From Gonatopus flavifemur (Eukaryota > Arthropoda > Insecta > Hymenoptera > Dryinidae), in contig JAFFJZ010000001.1 in assembly GCA_018340375.1 (NCBI GenBank), positions 39,796,001 to 39,860,000 on the forward strand: a stretch of 64,000 nt of DNA. Direction: 5' to 3'. A program made the translations under genes and the position numbers. Positions within the stretch are counted from its first letter, which is position 1. Every line of letters begins with the position of its first letter. Below, one piece after another: positions 13,001 through 26,000 of this stretch. The notes beneath the pieces were generated by a model. That model saw only the letters and a list, made by a program, of their open reading frames with translations. It ran no database searches and was not told the DNA's origin.

Positions 13001-13655
13001 TTGGGAAGAAATAACTGAAGAGGTAGGTGTCGTTTTTCGCACAGAAAGCGGTAAGAGTGTTTCTTGAATCTCCTTTCTTTCTTTATCGATTAGATCGCCA
13101 CCTTCGCAAATTTCAGGAAACTAGTTCAGACAAAAGTTTCTTGGTTTTCAATGCACATTCCACGGATGTAGTCAAAAATAGGAGGTCTCATTTGAAAAAC
13201 ACAAGCCGACCTTAAAATGACCTTGAAGATGGAGTCTGAGGTCGAAGTCAAGGTTACCATCAAATGTCCCCCTCAGAACTCTGCAACTTTCTCCCGAGAC
13301 TTTTTCTCCCAGCCCCATCACCTCGGGAGATATAAGTCCTGGCTATTTGAAATGGGACACCCTGTATAATTAAACTCTCGAGATGTACAAATGTAGATTT
13401 GTCAAATTTCCTTGTTTAAAATCAGAACGATAAATTCTTTCTCTCTTTTGTGATGTGATTTTTGAATCGTTAATTTCATACAACAATCAGGGAAATTTAT
13501 TGTTTTTTATGGAAGATTTTTAGCAAGGTAATATACGTTTACAATTTGTACATCTCGATGATTCAATTACATTGCATCCCTTTTTTATAATTTGTAAAAT
13601 TAGATTTAGCTAGTATCTCGTTGCTGGTATTTTCTGAATAAAATTTACAAACAAA

Positions 13656-13694
13656 TTATTATTATCATTACTATTATTATTATTATTATTATAG
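13656..13694. repeat. (ATT)n microsatellite
   Basis: ATTATTATTATC then about seven ATT units with one interruption. Another short ATT tract lies at 36188-36208. Confidence 0.85.
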
Positions 13695-14104
13695 TCTTCA
13701 AAATATGAGTGTGAATGAAATTGTTACACCTGAAATATATTATCGAATTAAAATAGCAAGTTCCAAACATTGAGGAATTCTGAATGGATATCGAAATTTG
13801 AATATGAAAATTGATTGGATATGTATATATGGATGTAAGCTTATTATTCTAAATAAATTTCAAACATCTTATTTTCTCATGAAATTCATTCGATTTCATT
13901 TTCATTATACTTTTTCAAGCCTCATGTTATAGAATTTATTGACATTTCATTATTCTCAGAAATTATCGAAGTTCCAAATGCAATTAAATTTACGTTATGT
14001 TCATTTAGTGTAATTTTTTAATAATAAAATTATATTGATTAAATAATACTCAGCTTTATCATCCATAAATGATGCATAAATTTGAATTTCATTATACATT
14101 TGCA

Positions 14105-14343
14105 AACCAGGTTAGAATCAAGATGAAAAGAACATTATCAGGTTGAAACAGTTGTGAGCGGGATTTTTTCTTCAAATTCCAACAGATTGAGACCAGGTTG
14201 TGACCTGAATTTGAATCACTATGTACAGAACAATATCAGGTTTAAAAGGAATGAAATCAGGTTGAACCGAATCAAATCAGGTCGAATACAATATGAGATC
14301 AGGTTAAACAGACCAAGATCAGCTCTGAATTTTTCAACTCGGG
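14105..14343. mobile_element. AACCTGAT-word MITE, abutting the next palindrome
   Basis: Reads ATCAGGTTGAA, AATATCAGGTTTAAA, AAATCAGGTTGAACC, AAATCAGGTCGAA and GATCAGGTTAAAC in series, ending TTTTTCAACTCGGG. The next element starts two bases later across a TATA junction. Confidence 0.7.
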
Positions 14344-14345
14344 TA

Positions 14346-15192
14346 TAGACTGTTTTAAAAAAATCGAAATTTTCCTTTTTCATCGAAACCCGTACATAAA
14401 AACTTTCGAGGAGGTGTAAAAAGACACCTGTGAAAAGCAGAGCTCCTAATATTAATATTTAGAGGTCGCGCATCGCATTTTTTCATTTCCCATTTAAATA
14501 ACATGGGAAAAAATGTTTTTAAAGTTTGGAATTTTTCAACTCCTCAACGATTCACTGAACTGCTAAGACCATAACATATTCTTATAGAGAATTAAGCGCT
14601 CCACAAAAAAAGTCGCCACGAAATTTTCGATAATCCCACTCCTTCAAAAGTTAGTCAAGGTCAAAGTTGAACCTACGAAGAAATTCATGGCTTCTTCCAC
14701 TTTTTGGCAGATCTATCAAAAAATCTATCTATCTTCTCGCAAAATGTCGCTTCGATTGATATTTTTCGGAGTATTTTCGTAAATTTTTGCTAAATTTTGC
14801 AAGAAGATAGATAGATTTCTTGATAGATGTGCCACAAAGTGGAAAAGGCCATGAATTTCTTTGTAGGTTCAACTTTGACCTCGGATCATTTTTGAAGGAG
14901 TAGGATTATACAAAATTTCGTAACGAACTTTTTTGTAGACCGTTTAATTCTCTATAAGAATATTTTATAGTCTCAGCAGTTCAGTGAGTCGTTAAGGAGT
15001 TGAAGAATTCCAAACTTCAAAAACATTTTTTCCCGTGGTATTTGAATGGGAAATGAAAAAGTGCGATGTGCGACCTCTAAATATTAATATTGAGAGCTCT
15101 GCTTTCCACAGGTGTCTTTTTACACCTCTTCGAAAGTTTTTATGTACGGGTTTCGAAGAAGAAAAAAATTTCGATTTTCTTGAAACAGTCTA
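14346..15192. mobile_element. foldback element, about 840 bp, ~380-bp arms
   Basis: TAGACTGTTT / AAACAGTCTA at the ends. Inward, both arms carry the AATCGAAATTT, AAACCCGTACATAAAAAC, GGTGTAAAAAGACACCTGTG, TTAATATTTAGAGGTCGC, TTCAACTTTGACC and AAGATAGATAGATTT blocks as inverted matches. Arms are roughly 85-90% alike by eye. No coding ORF. Confidence 0.88.
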
Positions 15193-15203
15193 CTCATACA
15201 TGT

Positions 15204-15626
15204 AGTGAAATCTCACTGATCTTATTCAGTGGTCAACCCTTAGGGGATACCAGTGGCCCCTGACAATGCAACCCGAGCCAAATCTTTTCTGACATATTAT
15301 TCGAAAATGACCCATACAGCACACCAGATCAGAAAGAGTTCATCAAAAATCCAACTGGTCCTTGAAGAATTCAATATGAATTCTGGAGGAATGTTTTTGA
15401 ACTTCGTTGCCGTATGGGAAAGCAATGAAGGGGAAATATCCCTCTGTACAGACCATCTTTGTTCATTGAAGAAGGTCTGTGCAGAGCGATATTTCGATTT
15501 CATTCCTTCGTTTTCGAGTAATTTGTCAGAATAGTTTTGGTTTTGTCTTTTTCTGACCAATGGATCCAGTTGCATCTTCAGGGGTCGCTGGTATCACCTT
15601 AACTGTGAAGACAGTAAGATTTCACT
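15204..15626. mobile_element. inverted-repeat element, about 420 bp
   Basis: Outer AGTGAAATCTCACTG mirrors GATTTCACT on the right. Then GGGGATACCAGTGGCCCCTG faces CAGGGGTCGCTGGTATCACC, and CTGACATATTATTCGAAAA faces TTTTCGAGTAATTTGTCAG. Both arms give ORFs that are mirror artefacts. It follows the 14346-15192 foldback by 11 bases. Confidence 0.8.
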
Positions 15627-15671
15627 GATTCAAATCCAGGGAGTAGACTCAATGATTGTTATGTATTCCAC

Positions 15672-15794
15672 TGGTAGCCCTCACAGCACCACAGTTCCAG
15701 AAGAATTCTTAAAGAATTCATAAAGAACACAATTAGTTCAATAAGAATTCTTCATGAATTCTTCTGGGACTGTGGTGTTGTGTGGGAGGTAACA
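15672..15794. mobile_element. palindrome, about 123 bp
   Basis: CACAGCACCACAGTTCCAG and AAGAATTC are mirrored by GAATTCTTCTGGGACTGTGG and TGTTGTGTGGGAGGT. Third of three successive hairpins here. Confidence 0.8.
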
Positions 15795-15857
15795 AGATGG
15801 ACATAGCATTTAAAAAAATCAATACATTCAATTGATTCGGCTATTTCCGGTTTATAA

Positions 15858-15912
15858 CAGTATATTATATATATATCTTATATTATATATATATCAGTAT
15901 ATTATATATCTC
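15858..15912. repeat. TATA-rich simple repeat
   Basis: GTATATTATATATATATCT occurs in variants three times. Confidence 0.7.
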
Positions 15913-16659
15913 ATTGTTTCGAAATTAAGTCAATTAGACGAGGAATGAAATACTCATCATCTTATGTTTATTTTAATGTATTCAATGTACTTTCACCAAC
16001 ATCATATTGAACACAATATTATTACAATGAATTATATTTGGACTAAACACGTACAACATGAAAAACTGAGACACACAATGATGGTTTTTTCTTAAAAAAT
16101 CTTACATAAAATATTTATTGTACAATATTCAAAAATTGATTGATTCATCCTTTCCTTCGAGTTACATTTCATATTGTTACGAAACTCATATGAGATTTAA
16201 TCAAAAACAATAAAAAAAAATACGATCAACAATGATATAATGATAATAATACACGTTGTAAAAGATAACAGAATGCATCTATATAATTATGTACAGATCA
16301 ATTTATTATTCAAGCATGAAATCGTCCCTAGGTGACTGATTCGCTTGTGATGCATTCCAATAATACAGCATTTTCGTGTACAACATTACTGAATTATGCC
16401 ATTCACATTTTTCGGATTTCAGCTTTTTCTTTGGCTTTGAATTACAGCAATTTCACGATTTCCACCGTGTTACACAAATTCAATCGTGTAATCGCGTAGA
16501 ATCATGGTGCAGATTTGTAGTCCATTTTTTAGTAATTCTCGCATCAGAAAATTTCTTTTTCTCGATAGTCGTATGGAGAAAATGAAATTCTAATGATTAC
16601 AATGTGGTATAATGTAATTTTTGCAATTCAATTTCCTTCATTCAATGCGCATGAATTCA

Positions 16660-16885
16660 TGTAGCACAAAATATTCTGTTGAGATATAAAGCATATCTAA
16701 AATATATCCATGGAACGTTTTTACAATATCTACAACGTTCTGTAGGATATTTAACAAACATATTTAGGATATTCTCCTTTCGTGTATTTTATGGACGTTC
16801 ATAAGACGTTTAAAACAGTCTCATCGTAACATTTTATGGCCGTTGACATATTATTCATACAATATCCATAGAATGTTGTTGTGAT
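16660..16885. repeat. ACGTT / GGATATT-word repeat
   Basis: ATATCCATGGAACGTTTTTA, CAATATCTACAACGTTCTGT, AGGATATTTAAC, GGACGTTCATAAGACGTTT and CAATATCCATAGAATG recur. No clear terminal repeat. Confidence 0.4.
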
Positions 16886-18302
16886 ACGCGGGAGGTAACT
16901 CTTTTGGCTGTTTGGAGAAATTTACTTGACAAAGTACGATGATTTTGGAATTCTTGCCTTGGAACAATTCCCATGATTACGTCCACCTCTGCTAACCCAG
17001 CTATTATTTAGACATCTTAAAGATTTCTGAATGTTAGCTGAGAAATTCAGTTTGTCAAAATGACATGAAAATGATTTCACTTTGACGGCATTTTGACTTA
17101 AATTTGGAATGATTCCAAGCGAATCCATTTTCTTGAATACGAATTATTCAAAAATCTTTCGATACAATTAAAATATCACTCTGTGCAGTAATTTAATGAA
17201 GAATAAAGAATTTTCGTACAGAACGACATTTTGATTTTATTGAAGTTGAAGATTTTGCTCGTATTGAGGTGCCAGGGTCTTTCCATGGAATCAATTCTAT
17301 TCCAATTCCAGTTTATTGACACAAAAGATGAATTGCTTCCGAATCTTTTTCCTCAGCAATCTTTTGTCTTCAATCTTGACGATTTGAAATATGGTGGAAA
17401 ACTAGCCTCATTTCAGATTTATTGTGACGAGAATGAATTGTTTCCAAACTATTTCAAAACAATCTCGAATTCATCGATAAGATTTCGTCAAATTGGACAT
17501 TCGAATTGATGCTTATGATAAGGTCTCTCCATGGTTGACTTCAGACGTGCAATGAAGTCCCTCTTATCAAAGTATTTTCTTTCTAATGTAATTTTGTTTG
17601 ACAATTTCCCATAATTTTCAAAATTTCTGAAAACTCTGAAATTTAAGATTCATTACGGAAGATTCATTAGGATTAAACGTATTTACCACAAATCTTCATA
17701 CACACATATGCAGCTGAATAATATAAAAATAGTATAACAGTGGAGAATATGAATTTTCAAATAAAATTTATTGTCGAAGTATCTAAAGATACTCACAAAC
17801 ATGGAAATTTTCATTGCAAAGTACCTTGAAATTTGACAAATTTGTGATTCTATATATTAGTATCAAATTTTCATGGTTCCATGCAACAAATAATGGTTTG
17901 TGCTCTCATAAATGTTCACACTTCATCATGATTTTCTTCACATTTCCACAATACTTCTAAAAAACTTATTAAAAAAGTGAGAAAAATTATGAGGAATACA
18001 AGAAATTACAACATCATTCAACAACTAATTTGGAGATTTTTTTCTTACAAGTGAACGATTGAATATATTCAAAACTTCTGTGCTGAGCCTTTGGTATTCC
18101 TTTTATTCCTTTACGATTCGAAGCTCAGCTTCAGAGCTGACTTGAACCAATCAAATCGAAGTCACATGAGTGTACCACCGATCGTTAGGGTGATTGACGT
18201 ACTTGTCATTCGAATGGTCAGTTTGTTTCTTCTATAACCCTGGAACTAAGCTTCGGATCGGAAAATCTTAAATGGAAAAGTTTGTTCTGGGACACCATTG
18301 TA

Positions 18303-18372
18303 AATATGTATACAGATATACATACATACATAGTACATAGATGATACATACACGCACACATACATCATGCAT
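18303..18372. repeat. TACA-rich simple repeat
   Basis: Imperfect ACATACAT and ACGCACACATACAT units. Confidence 0.6.
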
Positions 18373-19518
18373 ACATTTATAATTATTGAAAACATATTCT
18401 CCAATTAAATTGACAAAATATGAAAGACGTGTATCGATTCACGTATGTTTCCTAGATAGCTCTAAGAGAAAAATGAAAAACATCTTTGCCAATATTACTG
18501 ATAAGAATTTTTGTAACACTACTGAGAAACTGTAATTCATTCTCAGAATTATATGGAAGAATCACATGGAGATAAAAATTATTATATCTACACTACATCC
18601 TTTGAGAATCTTTTTGTTCTGAATGAATACAAGGTTATCGAACGGGGAGTCATAATCAAGTATATCTCATATGACAATCTTCGTAATGAGCTCCTCTTCG
18701 TGTATGTAGAATCTTATAATTCTTCACGCTACAATATTGAGAATAATATATCATGACAGTCTATCAATCTCCAAGTAGCACCCAAACCTTGTAGATTGCA
18801 CTATGAAAATCCATATTATATCGAGGTGCATAGTACATGAACAAAATTCGGGAGCTCCTAGGGTCCTTTGTTATATCATTTCTTAATATTTGCAACAACG
18901 ATGTACCTAGAAATAAAAAGATTTGATAATAGTTTCTCAATAGTTTTGCGAGGGAGGCTATACATCAAGTTTTCAGATTTCAACTGTATGGATAAAAAAA
19001 TATCCTCTTTCGATTACTTCATCTATTTTGGATGCTATATATATCGTGTATTCGTTATTCACTTTTATATTCTCTGGTGCATAACAATCCTCACCTCAAG
19101 ACCATCTTCTTCCGAACAGTTTTATGGATGAAAGTATTTAAAAGTCATTTCGAACTACAAATTGCTGCATAAAAGTAACAACTGAAGAAAGAGTATAAAT
19201 TCATCATACTTCTTCCCCAATTCAGTTTTTATCATCACGTTTCTTCTACACTTTCTTTCTCTTTTCATCGTCTTCCGATTTCTCGCTTTCAATTTGAACA
19301 TTACACAAACACTCGTGTACACGCAAATCCACACGCAGCGACAATATTCAATATTCTTGGTGATTCAATTATTGGAATGTTATATTTTATCGTGAGTATT
19401 GAGTTCGGTATAATTATACGTAGTGTTTACCATCACCATACTTCGTCCATTCCCTTAAAATGTAACATAGCTTCAAGAATACTGATACATACAAATAACA
19501 TCAAAGTTCATTCTTTCC

Positions 19519-19562
19519 TCTATCTACCTATCTACCTACCTACCTATCTGTCTATCTATCTA
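19519..19562. repeat. (CTAT/CTAC)n microsatellite
   Basis: Alternating CTAT, CTAC and CTGT tetramers, about ten units. Confidence 0.85.
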
Positions 19563-19624
19563 ACTTCGTGCTATGATCTTCGATCGACGATATATTTCAA
19601 GTGATTTGAAAATAATCTTTTCAA

Positions 19625-19630
19625 TTTATT
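19625..19630 (-). terminator. candidate polyadenylation signal of the SLC41 gene
   Basis: AATAAA on the minus strand about 207 bases past the stop codon. It is the first canonical hexamer I found downstream; no cleavage evidence is available. Confidence 0.35.
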
Positions 19631-19836
19631 AACTTGTACTTCAAGCTGAGGTCCCGCAAAGCTTATTGAATAGAAGAAAATATTATTGACTTCATTTTCG
19701 TGCTCGTGTGACACTTCAATGGCCATTCGATAACTCTAGGTTTATCTAAAAAAATAATTCCCATTTGTAAGCAATGGGAATGCATTTCTAATGAACTTTC
19801 TATAAGGCAGAGTATTGTATGGATACGAAAGGTGAT

Positions 19837-20028
19837 TCAAACGATGTCTACGTCTTTCGCATATTCCTGGTTGATACTGTAGAGGAACCAGAAGGCCAGT
19901 GCTAAGAATAATGATCCTGTTAGGTCACCCAGGGCGGTCAAGTATGGGATTGCTGAATTGTCTGGATCAATTTTGTACCGCCACATTGCGTGCACTATTA
20001 TATGGGCGATGTAGAGTAGTAGCATCAC
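19837..20028 (-). CDS. SLC41 terminal exon and stop
   Basis: Acceptor tctgtattacag at 20029. The exon begins at a codon boundary and encodes residues 535-597. It holds YIAHIIVHAMWR, then DPDNSAIPYLTALGDL (about 555-570) and the final span GSLFLALAFWFLY, ending KDVDIV. The PDN...GDL block is the second-half counterpart of the motif in exon 5. Confidence 0.95.
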   Translation of the reverse strand: MMLLLYIAHIIVHAMWRYKIDPDNSAIPYLTALGDLTGSLFLALAFWFLYSINQEYAKDVDIV

Positions 20029-23000
20029 CTGTAATACAGACCAATTTATGAAGGTTGAGTCAGAGGATTTGGTATTCTCAATAAAATTTGATTTTGTCCA
20101 AAAAATAAGGTGAATTATTTGTTGAAAATTTGCGGATACTATTAAAGTATATTTATTTTTTGTGAGTTGATAGTACTGTTTTTGGTATCTACGCAGAATT
20201 TTATTACTGCATGTCTTATGCAACATATTTCGTCCATTTTTGGACATCGTGTTTGTTTGGAATATTCTATCGCGGAGATGTTGAAGATGTTATGGGAGAT
20301 CTTTGGAAGTCAAGTTATATCGCAAAGAATTGTTCACAGGTGGTACAGAGACTTTATAGGAAGCAGAGAAAGCGTTGAAGGCGGACAGCGTCCGGGACAA
20401 CCATCAACGTCAACTGATGTACAATAAGTCAATCAAATCAAAGTTCTCGTGCTTGAAAACTGTCGATTAACAATAAGAGAACTTGCTGATGATGTAGGCA
20501 TTTCAAGAGATTTAGTAAATTGATCTTATGGGTAGATAATTACTGGTTTTTATCCCACGATAATGCGCCAACGCATCCTGCATTTTGTTCATAGTTTTTC
20601 GTGAGTTTTTCTCCAAAAATTTGACTGATATCGCTCCACAACCACCGTATTCACCCTATTTCGCACCGAGTAACTTTTGGCTATCATCTAAACTATGGCT
20701 AAACTATAAATATTATAGCGATGTTCTGAGACATTATAATTAGATATTTTGTGCTGTGCGGGAGAATTGGAAAATACGTTGGGATGAGCGCTTTCACCTG
20801 ATTTTTTGGACACAGTAGTAAGAATGTCGGAGGAAAATATTTAAAATATAATTAATTAATTCTGAGCCTTTTTAATTACCTGTACAACAGCTACGAAGAG
20901 GTAGGAAAGTACAAAATGTGGATACAAAGTAGAGTGACCCCACTTGATGCGATCCGCCACATAAATGAAAACCAGGTGCCCAGGAATAGCCATTCCGATG
21001 AGGATTCGTGCTGTTTTGGCATACGGTACTGAAAAAAGGATTTCATTCTTGTAAGTGACACGCAGAAGAATTTCATGAACAAGACTGATTTTCTGTCCAG
21101 ATTTTTCAATTGATGATCTAATATACCGTGCTTGATATGTCAGTTCAAATCAGAGAAAATATTAATGAGGGGTCTTTATGGTTTGTCAAACTGTTACAAC
21201 TGCAACTGGGTACAAAAATAGTTTTATTTTACATCATATACAACCTATGAGCAGCGTGAAGAGTAGAGAAGAGTGTACCCTCCATCTTTTGTTGTACAAA
21301 AAAATACATTTAACGTGCTTCCTTTGAGATTCTTCTGCATGAGTATTTTTGGAATTCATTTATTAGCTATTATTTCAGGTAACAGTACTTCTATAATATT
21401 TTTCCAGAGGAAAATTCATGGCTAAATTCAATAAAAAATCGGCATAGCGTTGTACAATTTACGTAAATACATGTTAAGGTGTAAATACGTTTTGAATAGG
21501 TCTCCTTGTTGATATTGTATATAGTTGTAGAAAGCCATCTAAAAACAACTGACATTTTGTTATCAATGTCAGAGATCAAGTGAAAATTCATTAGTGTTGC
21601 CGCGATATTATCGTCGATAATTGAGGAATAATCGATTATCTCAATTCTTACACGTTCCTATGGAATATATAATCCACGAATCTTCGATTATGCTCATGAT
21701 GAAACAGGGTAATGAATGATCCCAGACTTGTACACAAAATAAACCAAGATATGCTTCCATTTATCGTTACGATATATCGATAATTATCGTTACGATAGTG
21801 TAAGAATATTTTGATTTATTTTGTTTAAAAGACCAAGATGATCCATTATCCCGTTTCATTTCGTGCACAGTCGAAGATCTACGCGTTAAAAGTTCCATGA
21901 AAACCTGTCAAAATTAAGATAATCGATTATTTCTGAATTTCGACGATAATATCGCGGCAACACTAAAATTCATGGCTTCTTATCGTGCTGATGTTAAGTG
22001 CTTCGGTCAATCATATACCCAGAGATATTGATAGATTTGTTTACCGATTGTATACGACCTATTATCAGATTCTGATCTCAAATGAACAATTTAAGAACGG
22101 TATTCCCAATTACGATATATCAGTGATAAATATGTACGTTTCTTATCAATCTATGAATGTAACTCAGCTCTTCTATTTTTATAGTTTTGATTCTTAATCG
22201 AAATAGTTAGTTGTATTAGAACGCAAAAAAATGGCCGCAGTTGTGAGAACTAATCTCTAAATGTCTTGGAGTGAAAAATTCACTCTCAAAAAGTGAAAAT
22301 ACTGCAAGCCTAACAAGAATGATATTCCACTCCATAAGAGTGAGAACTCACTCTCTCAGAATGAAATTTTTACTTGCTTTGAGGAGTGAAATCCCATCCT
22401 TTTATGAGAGTGGAATGCATATCCCAAGAGAGTGAAAATCCACTCTTACAGAGACAATATTCACTCTTATGGAGTAGATTCTCAATCTTATGGGACCTGC
22501 AGTATTTTTACTCCAAGAAATTTGGAGAATCCCTGAACAGATAATAATATTAGACCGTCCACCAAAAGTAGTTGTCATAACAATGTGATTAGCTTCAATA
22601 ACGCAAGTAGTTGTAGCAACTATTATGCAACACCTATTTTTGTTACCTAGTCAGAATAGATCTCAAGATTATTCTGTTTTTCTGTAAAACAAACATAAAT
22701 AATGCCATTCACATCTATTACCTTAAGAGGACATGAATGTTCAAGGGATGTTCAATAGAGATGTGTATTACACGTTTGGACATTTGGAGGGCCATTGAAC
22801 ACTCCATGAATTGACTTACATTTGATCTAAAAAGTCTGTGTTCTTTTGCAGTAGTTTATGTTTCAACGTAGAATCATTTTAGATACAAAGCTGATACTAA
22901 ATACCCACGTAATACAAATCAATCAAAATCACGCGAAATTGAGGTCTAAAGTCAAAATTGAGATACTCAAAAAAATGTCAAAATAATGCCAATCGGTATC

Positions 23001-26000
23001 CAAATTTGATTTTTTTTGACACGTGTTGCTTGGGATAATCTTTGGAGGAATTCATCCTAGAGATTAGATTTAATGTTTGCAGTGCTAGAAAGGGAGTAAA
23101 GTATACGTAAATAGAAATATTATTCGTTCTTACCTCCTTTGAAAAGAGCTCTCCACGGTGAGACCCACATTTTTGAATGAGGTGGTAAAATTCCCATAAG
23201 AGAAGTTTGATGCAACATAGTTGAAATTCGAGATGCTTGTACCGATACTAGATTACCTCCAATTCCATTGATAATTGGTTGGAAGATGACGAAACCTTTG
23301 TAAATTTTGACTACTCGATCGAGAATCAACCCACCAAGTCTAAAGAAAAACAAAAAATATTGTCATTGGTGTTTTGTATATAAGAATTTCATTCTTAATA
23401 ACATAATTGATAAGAAGTGAAATTTCCAGATTATCAGAATTCCATATGAGAAGTTCATCTAGTTCTACTAAATTAGGCTGACTGATTACTAATCACTGAG
23501 CAGTTCCGCTAGCTACAAAAATATTACAATTTTCATTCAGGATTTTTCACAGATTTCAATCAAGAGAGTGAAGTTTAAATGATTCTTTTGTTTCTGGTGA
23601 CATAGTAGGAATTCTTTTCATTCTTTTCCGTTATCTATACCTAAATATCTATTCCCTCCAAATTTTCTAGGAGATTTCATCAGAACATATTTTAAAGGTC
23701 AGCTTTAATCAAAAAGTTGGTGATAAAAGGAAACGATTACTTCTCAAAAGATCACCCGATTTTCAGTCAAACCGACTAAACCCTTGATCGATGAGAATCT
23801 GGATTCAGTTCATCTTTGGTGTACGACGTGTTCTCATCATTCAAGGGTTTGTTTCATTTCGACTGAAATCTCCCATCACGAATATATGATTGTTTTTCTT
23901 GTGTTCACTACAGATTATTGTAATCATATTGAGTAATGAGTATGCTATTCTCATAATTGATTTTTTGTATACTAACCCACTAATGAATAGAGCCGACAGA
24001 ACCGGAACCCAACCGGACGTCAGAACATTTCGAGTATATTTATTTTTGAGTACAACCCATATCCAAAATGGCAGTAGTAGCAGATAACAACCGATGATCG
24101 TGTAGAGAATCCAAATTTCATGATCAAGCTTGGTAAAAAACGCTGAGGCCACCGTTGATAATACGCTAATGGATACCACATCGCCAACTGATGCAGCTAA
24201 TGGTGTTGCTAAATTGTCGGGGTTCATTTTGCAGCGATAGGATATCATTATCACTGCAATCATTACCAGATCTGCAGAAAGGGACAGAATTTTCAAATTT
24301 GGAGAATTTGTTGATCGCATTTCATGAAAACATTGTGAAAAGTTTGACATATTTGATAAACTTTTGAGTATTGTGTACCTAAGCATTGATCAGGGGGGTG
24401 CAACTCACCTAATCACCTTCAGATGTTCCGCGAAACGTTTTGTCACCACAGTAAACTTCACTTGAAGTCCGTGAACGGCGCTGTCTGTAGCTAAGTCAAA
24501 ATCACGTGATGTTTTTTTTTGTACACTACGTACGTGATACGAGTGTCAGTATCGTCATTATCATATTTGGTTATGTGACATATTCAAGAATTATATGTAT
24601 ATATCAACACCATTATTGATATGATTTGTCAAGCGATTTCAAATGCAAAATTAGGCGCCGAAAAATTATCGTATCACGTGACTTTTTCTGATAGTACAAT
24701 CAGCGTCTCTTGCGGACAGTTTGGGAAATATCGAATGGTGACAAAACGTTACGTATAGTTTTTATCGAGTTGCATCCCCCTGGCATTGATCACCTTTTTT
24801 ACAAAAAGATATATATATTGTCATTAAAAAGAATAAATGCTCATTCACTTGTTCAGTGGAAAAAGAAACAATAAAGCATTTGTTTGATCCGAGGATGTTT
24901 CAAAAAATCCCCTCTCATTTGCGTCTTCAGTAAGATAATTATTGTTAATTATTATGTTTCACCTTGGAAGAGACATCATTATGTACGAATTATCACTTGA
25001 TTCCTCAATGCACACGACAAATTAGTTTTACATAGTCTAATTGCGACAGCTATTAAGATATATATGAGATAAAAATTGCATAATTGACTGTTTACCTAAA
25101 ATGAAACAGGAACTAGTGGCTGTACATACACTTGACGTAGCCAATAAAAGTGCATGATCCCATACGAAAGCCTTTTCCATGATCGTTCCAACGCTCATTG
25201 CGAATAATGATACAATCAGGGCTGCAATTATTGCTTGTATCTGCACCAGAGCAAGATTGCCGATAATCATTTTGATAATTTCACGACAATCACGCATGTT
25301 TCCTAGATTAGCCTGTGTACACAGACGAGAAGCGAGGCACATATCCAGATTTCCTTTCAATCCCAAAAGGGATGGTACTAATATGAACAGCTGAGAAATT
25401 GCTTTAAAAACTGGCCAATTCTGAAAATAAAAAACAATACACCGATGATTCCTCGTACACCTTATTACGTGTGAAAAAGAATAATTGAGTGGTTTAAAAG
25501 AATGATTGTTCATCTAAATTAACGATAAGAAAAAAACAGCGTTTGTTTGGATATCCCAGATAGCAATTTGAGCTTGTCACAAGGTTGGTAGGTAAGCTTG
25601 TGTCAAGAATCGTAGTAAGGTTGCCAGTTGACATACGATAAGGGTGTAGCCTTAGAAAAACTCTGGCAAGAAGGCTCTGGCTTGTTTCGTTAACAAGGTT
25701 GTCATTGTAAGCCAGAAACAATTCAATGACGAATCTTGATAAGCTTACGAGAAGTTGACATTCTATGTTTGGAAGCGAAATTTCCATTAGTCAATCGTAA
25801 ATAGTTACGATATAACAAGTAGTATCGAGGATAATTCATTCCAATTAATTTTTTTGTTAAACACATTGTTTGAGACTGTTATTCCGTTTACTTGTCGCAT
25901 TGTTCTTTTTTTTTTACAACATTGGAAAGTATATTATGATGCGATAAGGCAAAGCAACAACAGGTATTGTAAAACCCAATGAAACATATCTTGCATTATC

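Larger units (their letters stand above)
11066..13366. mobile_element. 2.3-kb structure with ~330-bp inverted arms
   Basis: Left arm 11066-11398 begins TACAGAGTGCCCCATTTTAA. Right arm 13033-13366 ends TTGAAATGGGACACCCTGTA. The arms match throughout in inverted orientation (CTCCCAAAGTAATGGGGCTG, GAGAAAGTTGCAG, GGAGATTCAAGAAACACTC). Either it is one long-TIR element or two inverted copies. Between them lie CCCAGCAAAC ends (11402 and 12580), GGCC-rich palindromic words and a hAT-like 59-mer. No transposase is visible. Confidence 0.7.
15920..19510. other. no gene seen
   Basis: AT-rich, with ORFs up to about 92 codons (17231-17509, 18553-18756, 18868-19131) that have no splice support, Cys/Gly pattern or known motif. 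I cannot assign any. Confidence 0.4.

Noticed and set aside
20891..21109. 72-codon minus ORF starting MKNLDRKSVLF
   Set aside because: It overlaps SLC41 exon 7 in the wrong frame; the correct frame is fixed by the neighbouring exon phases.
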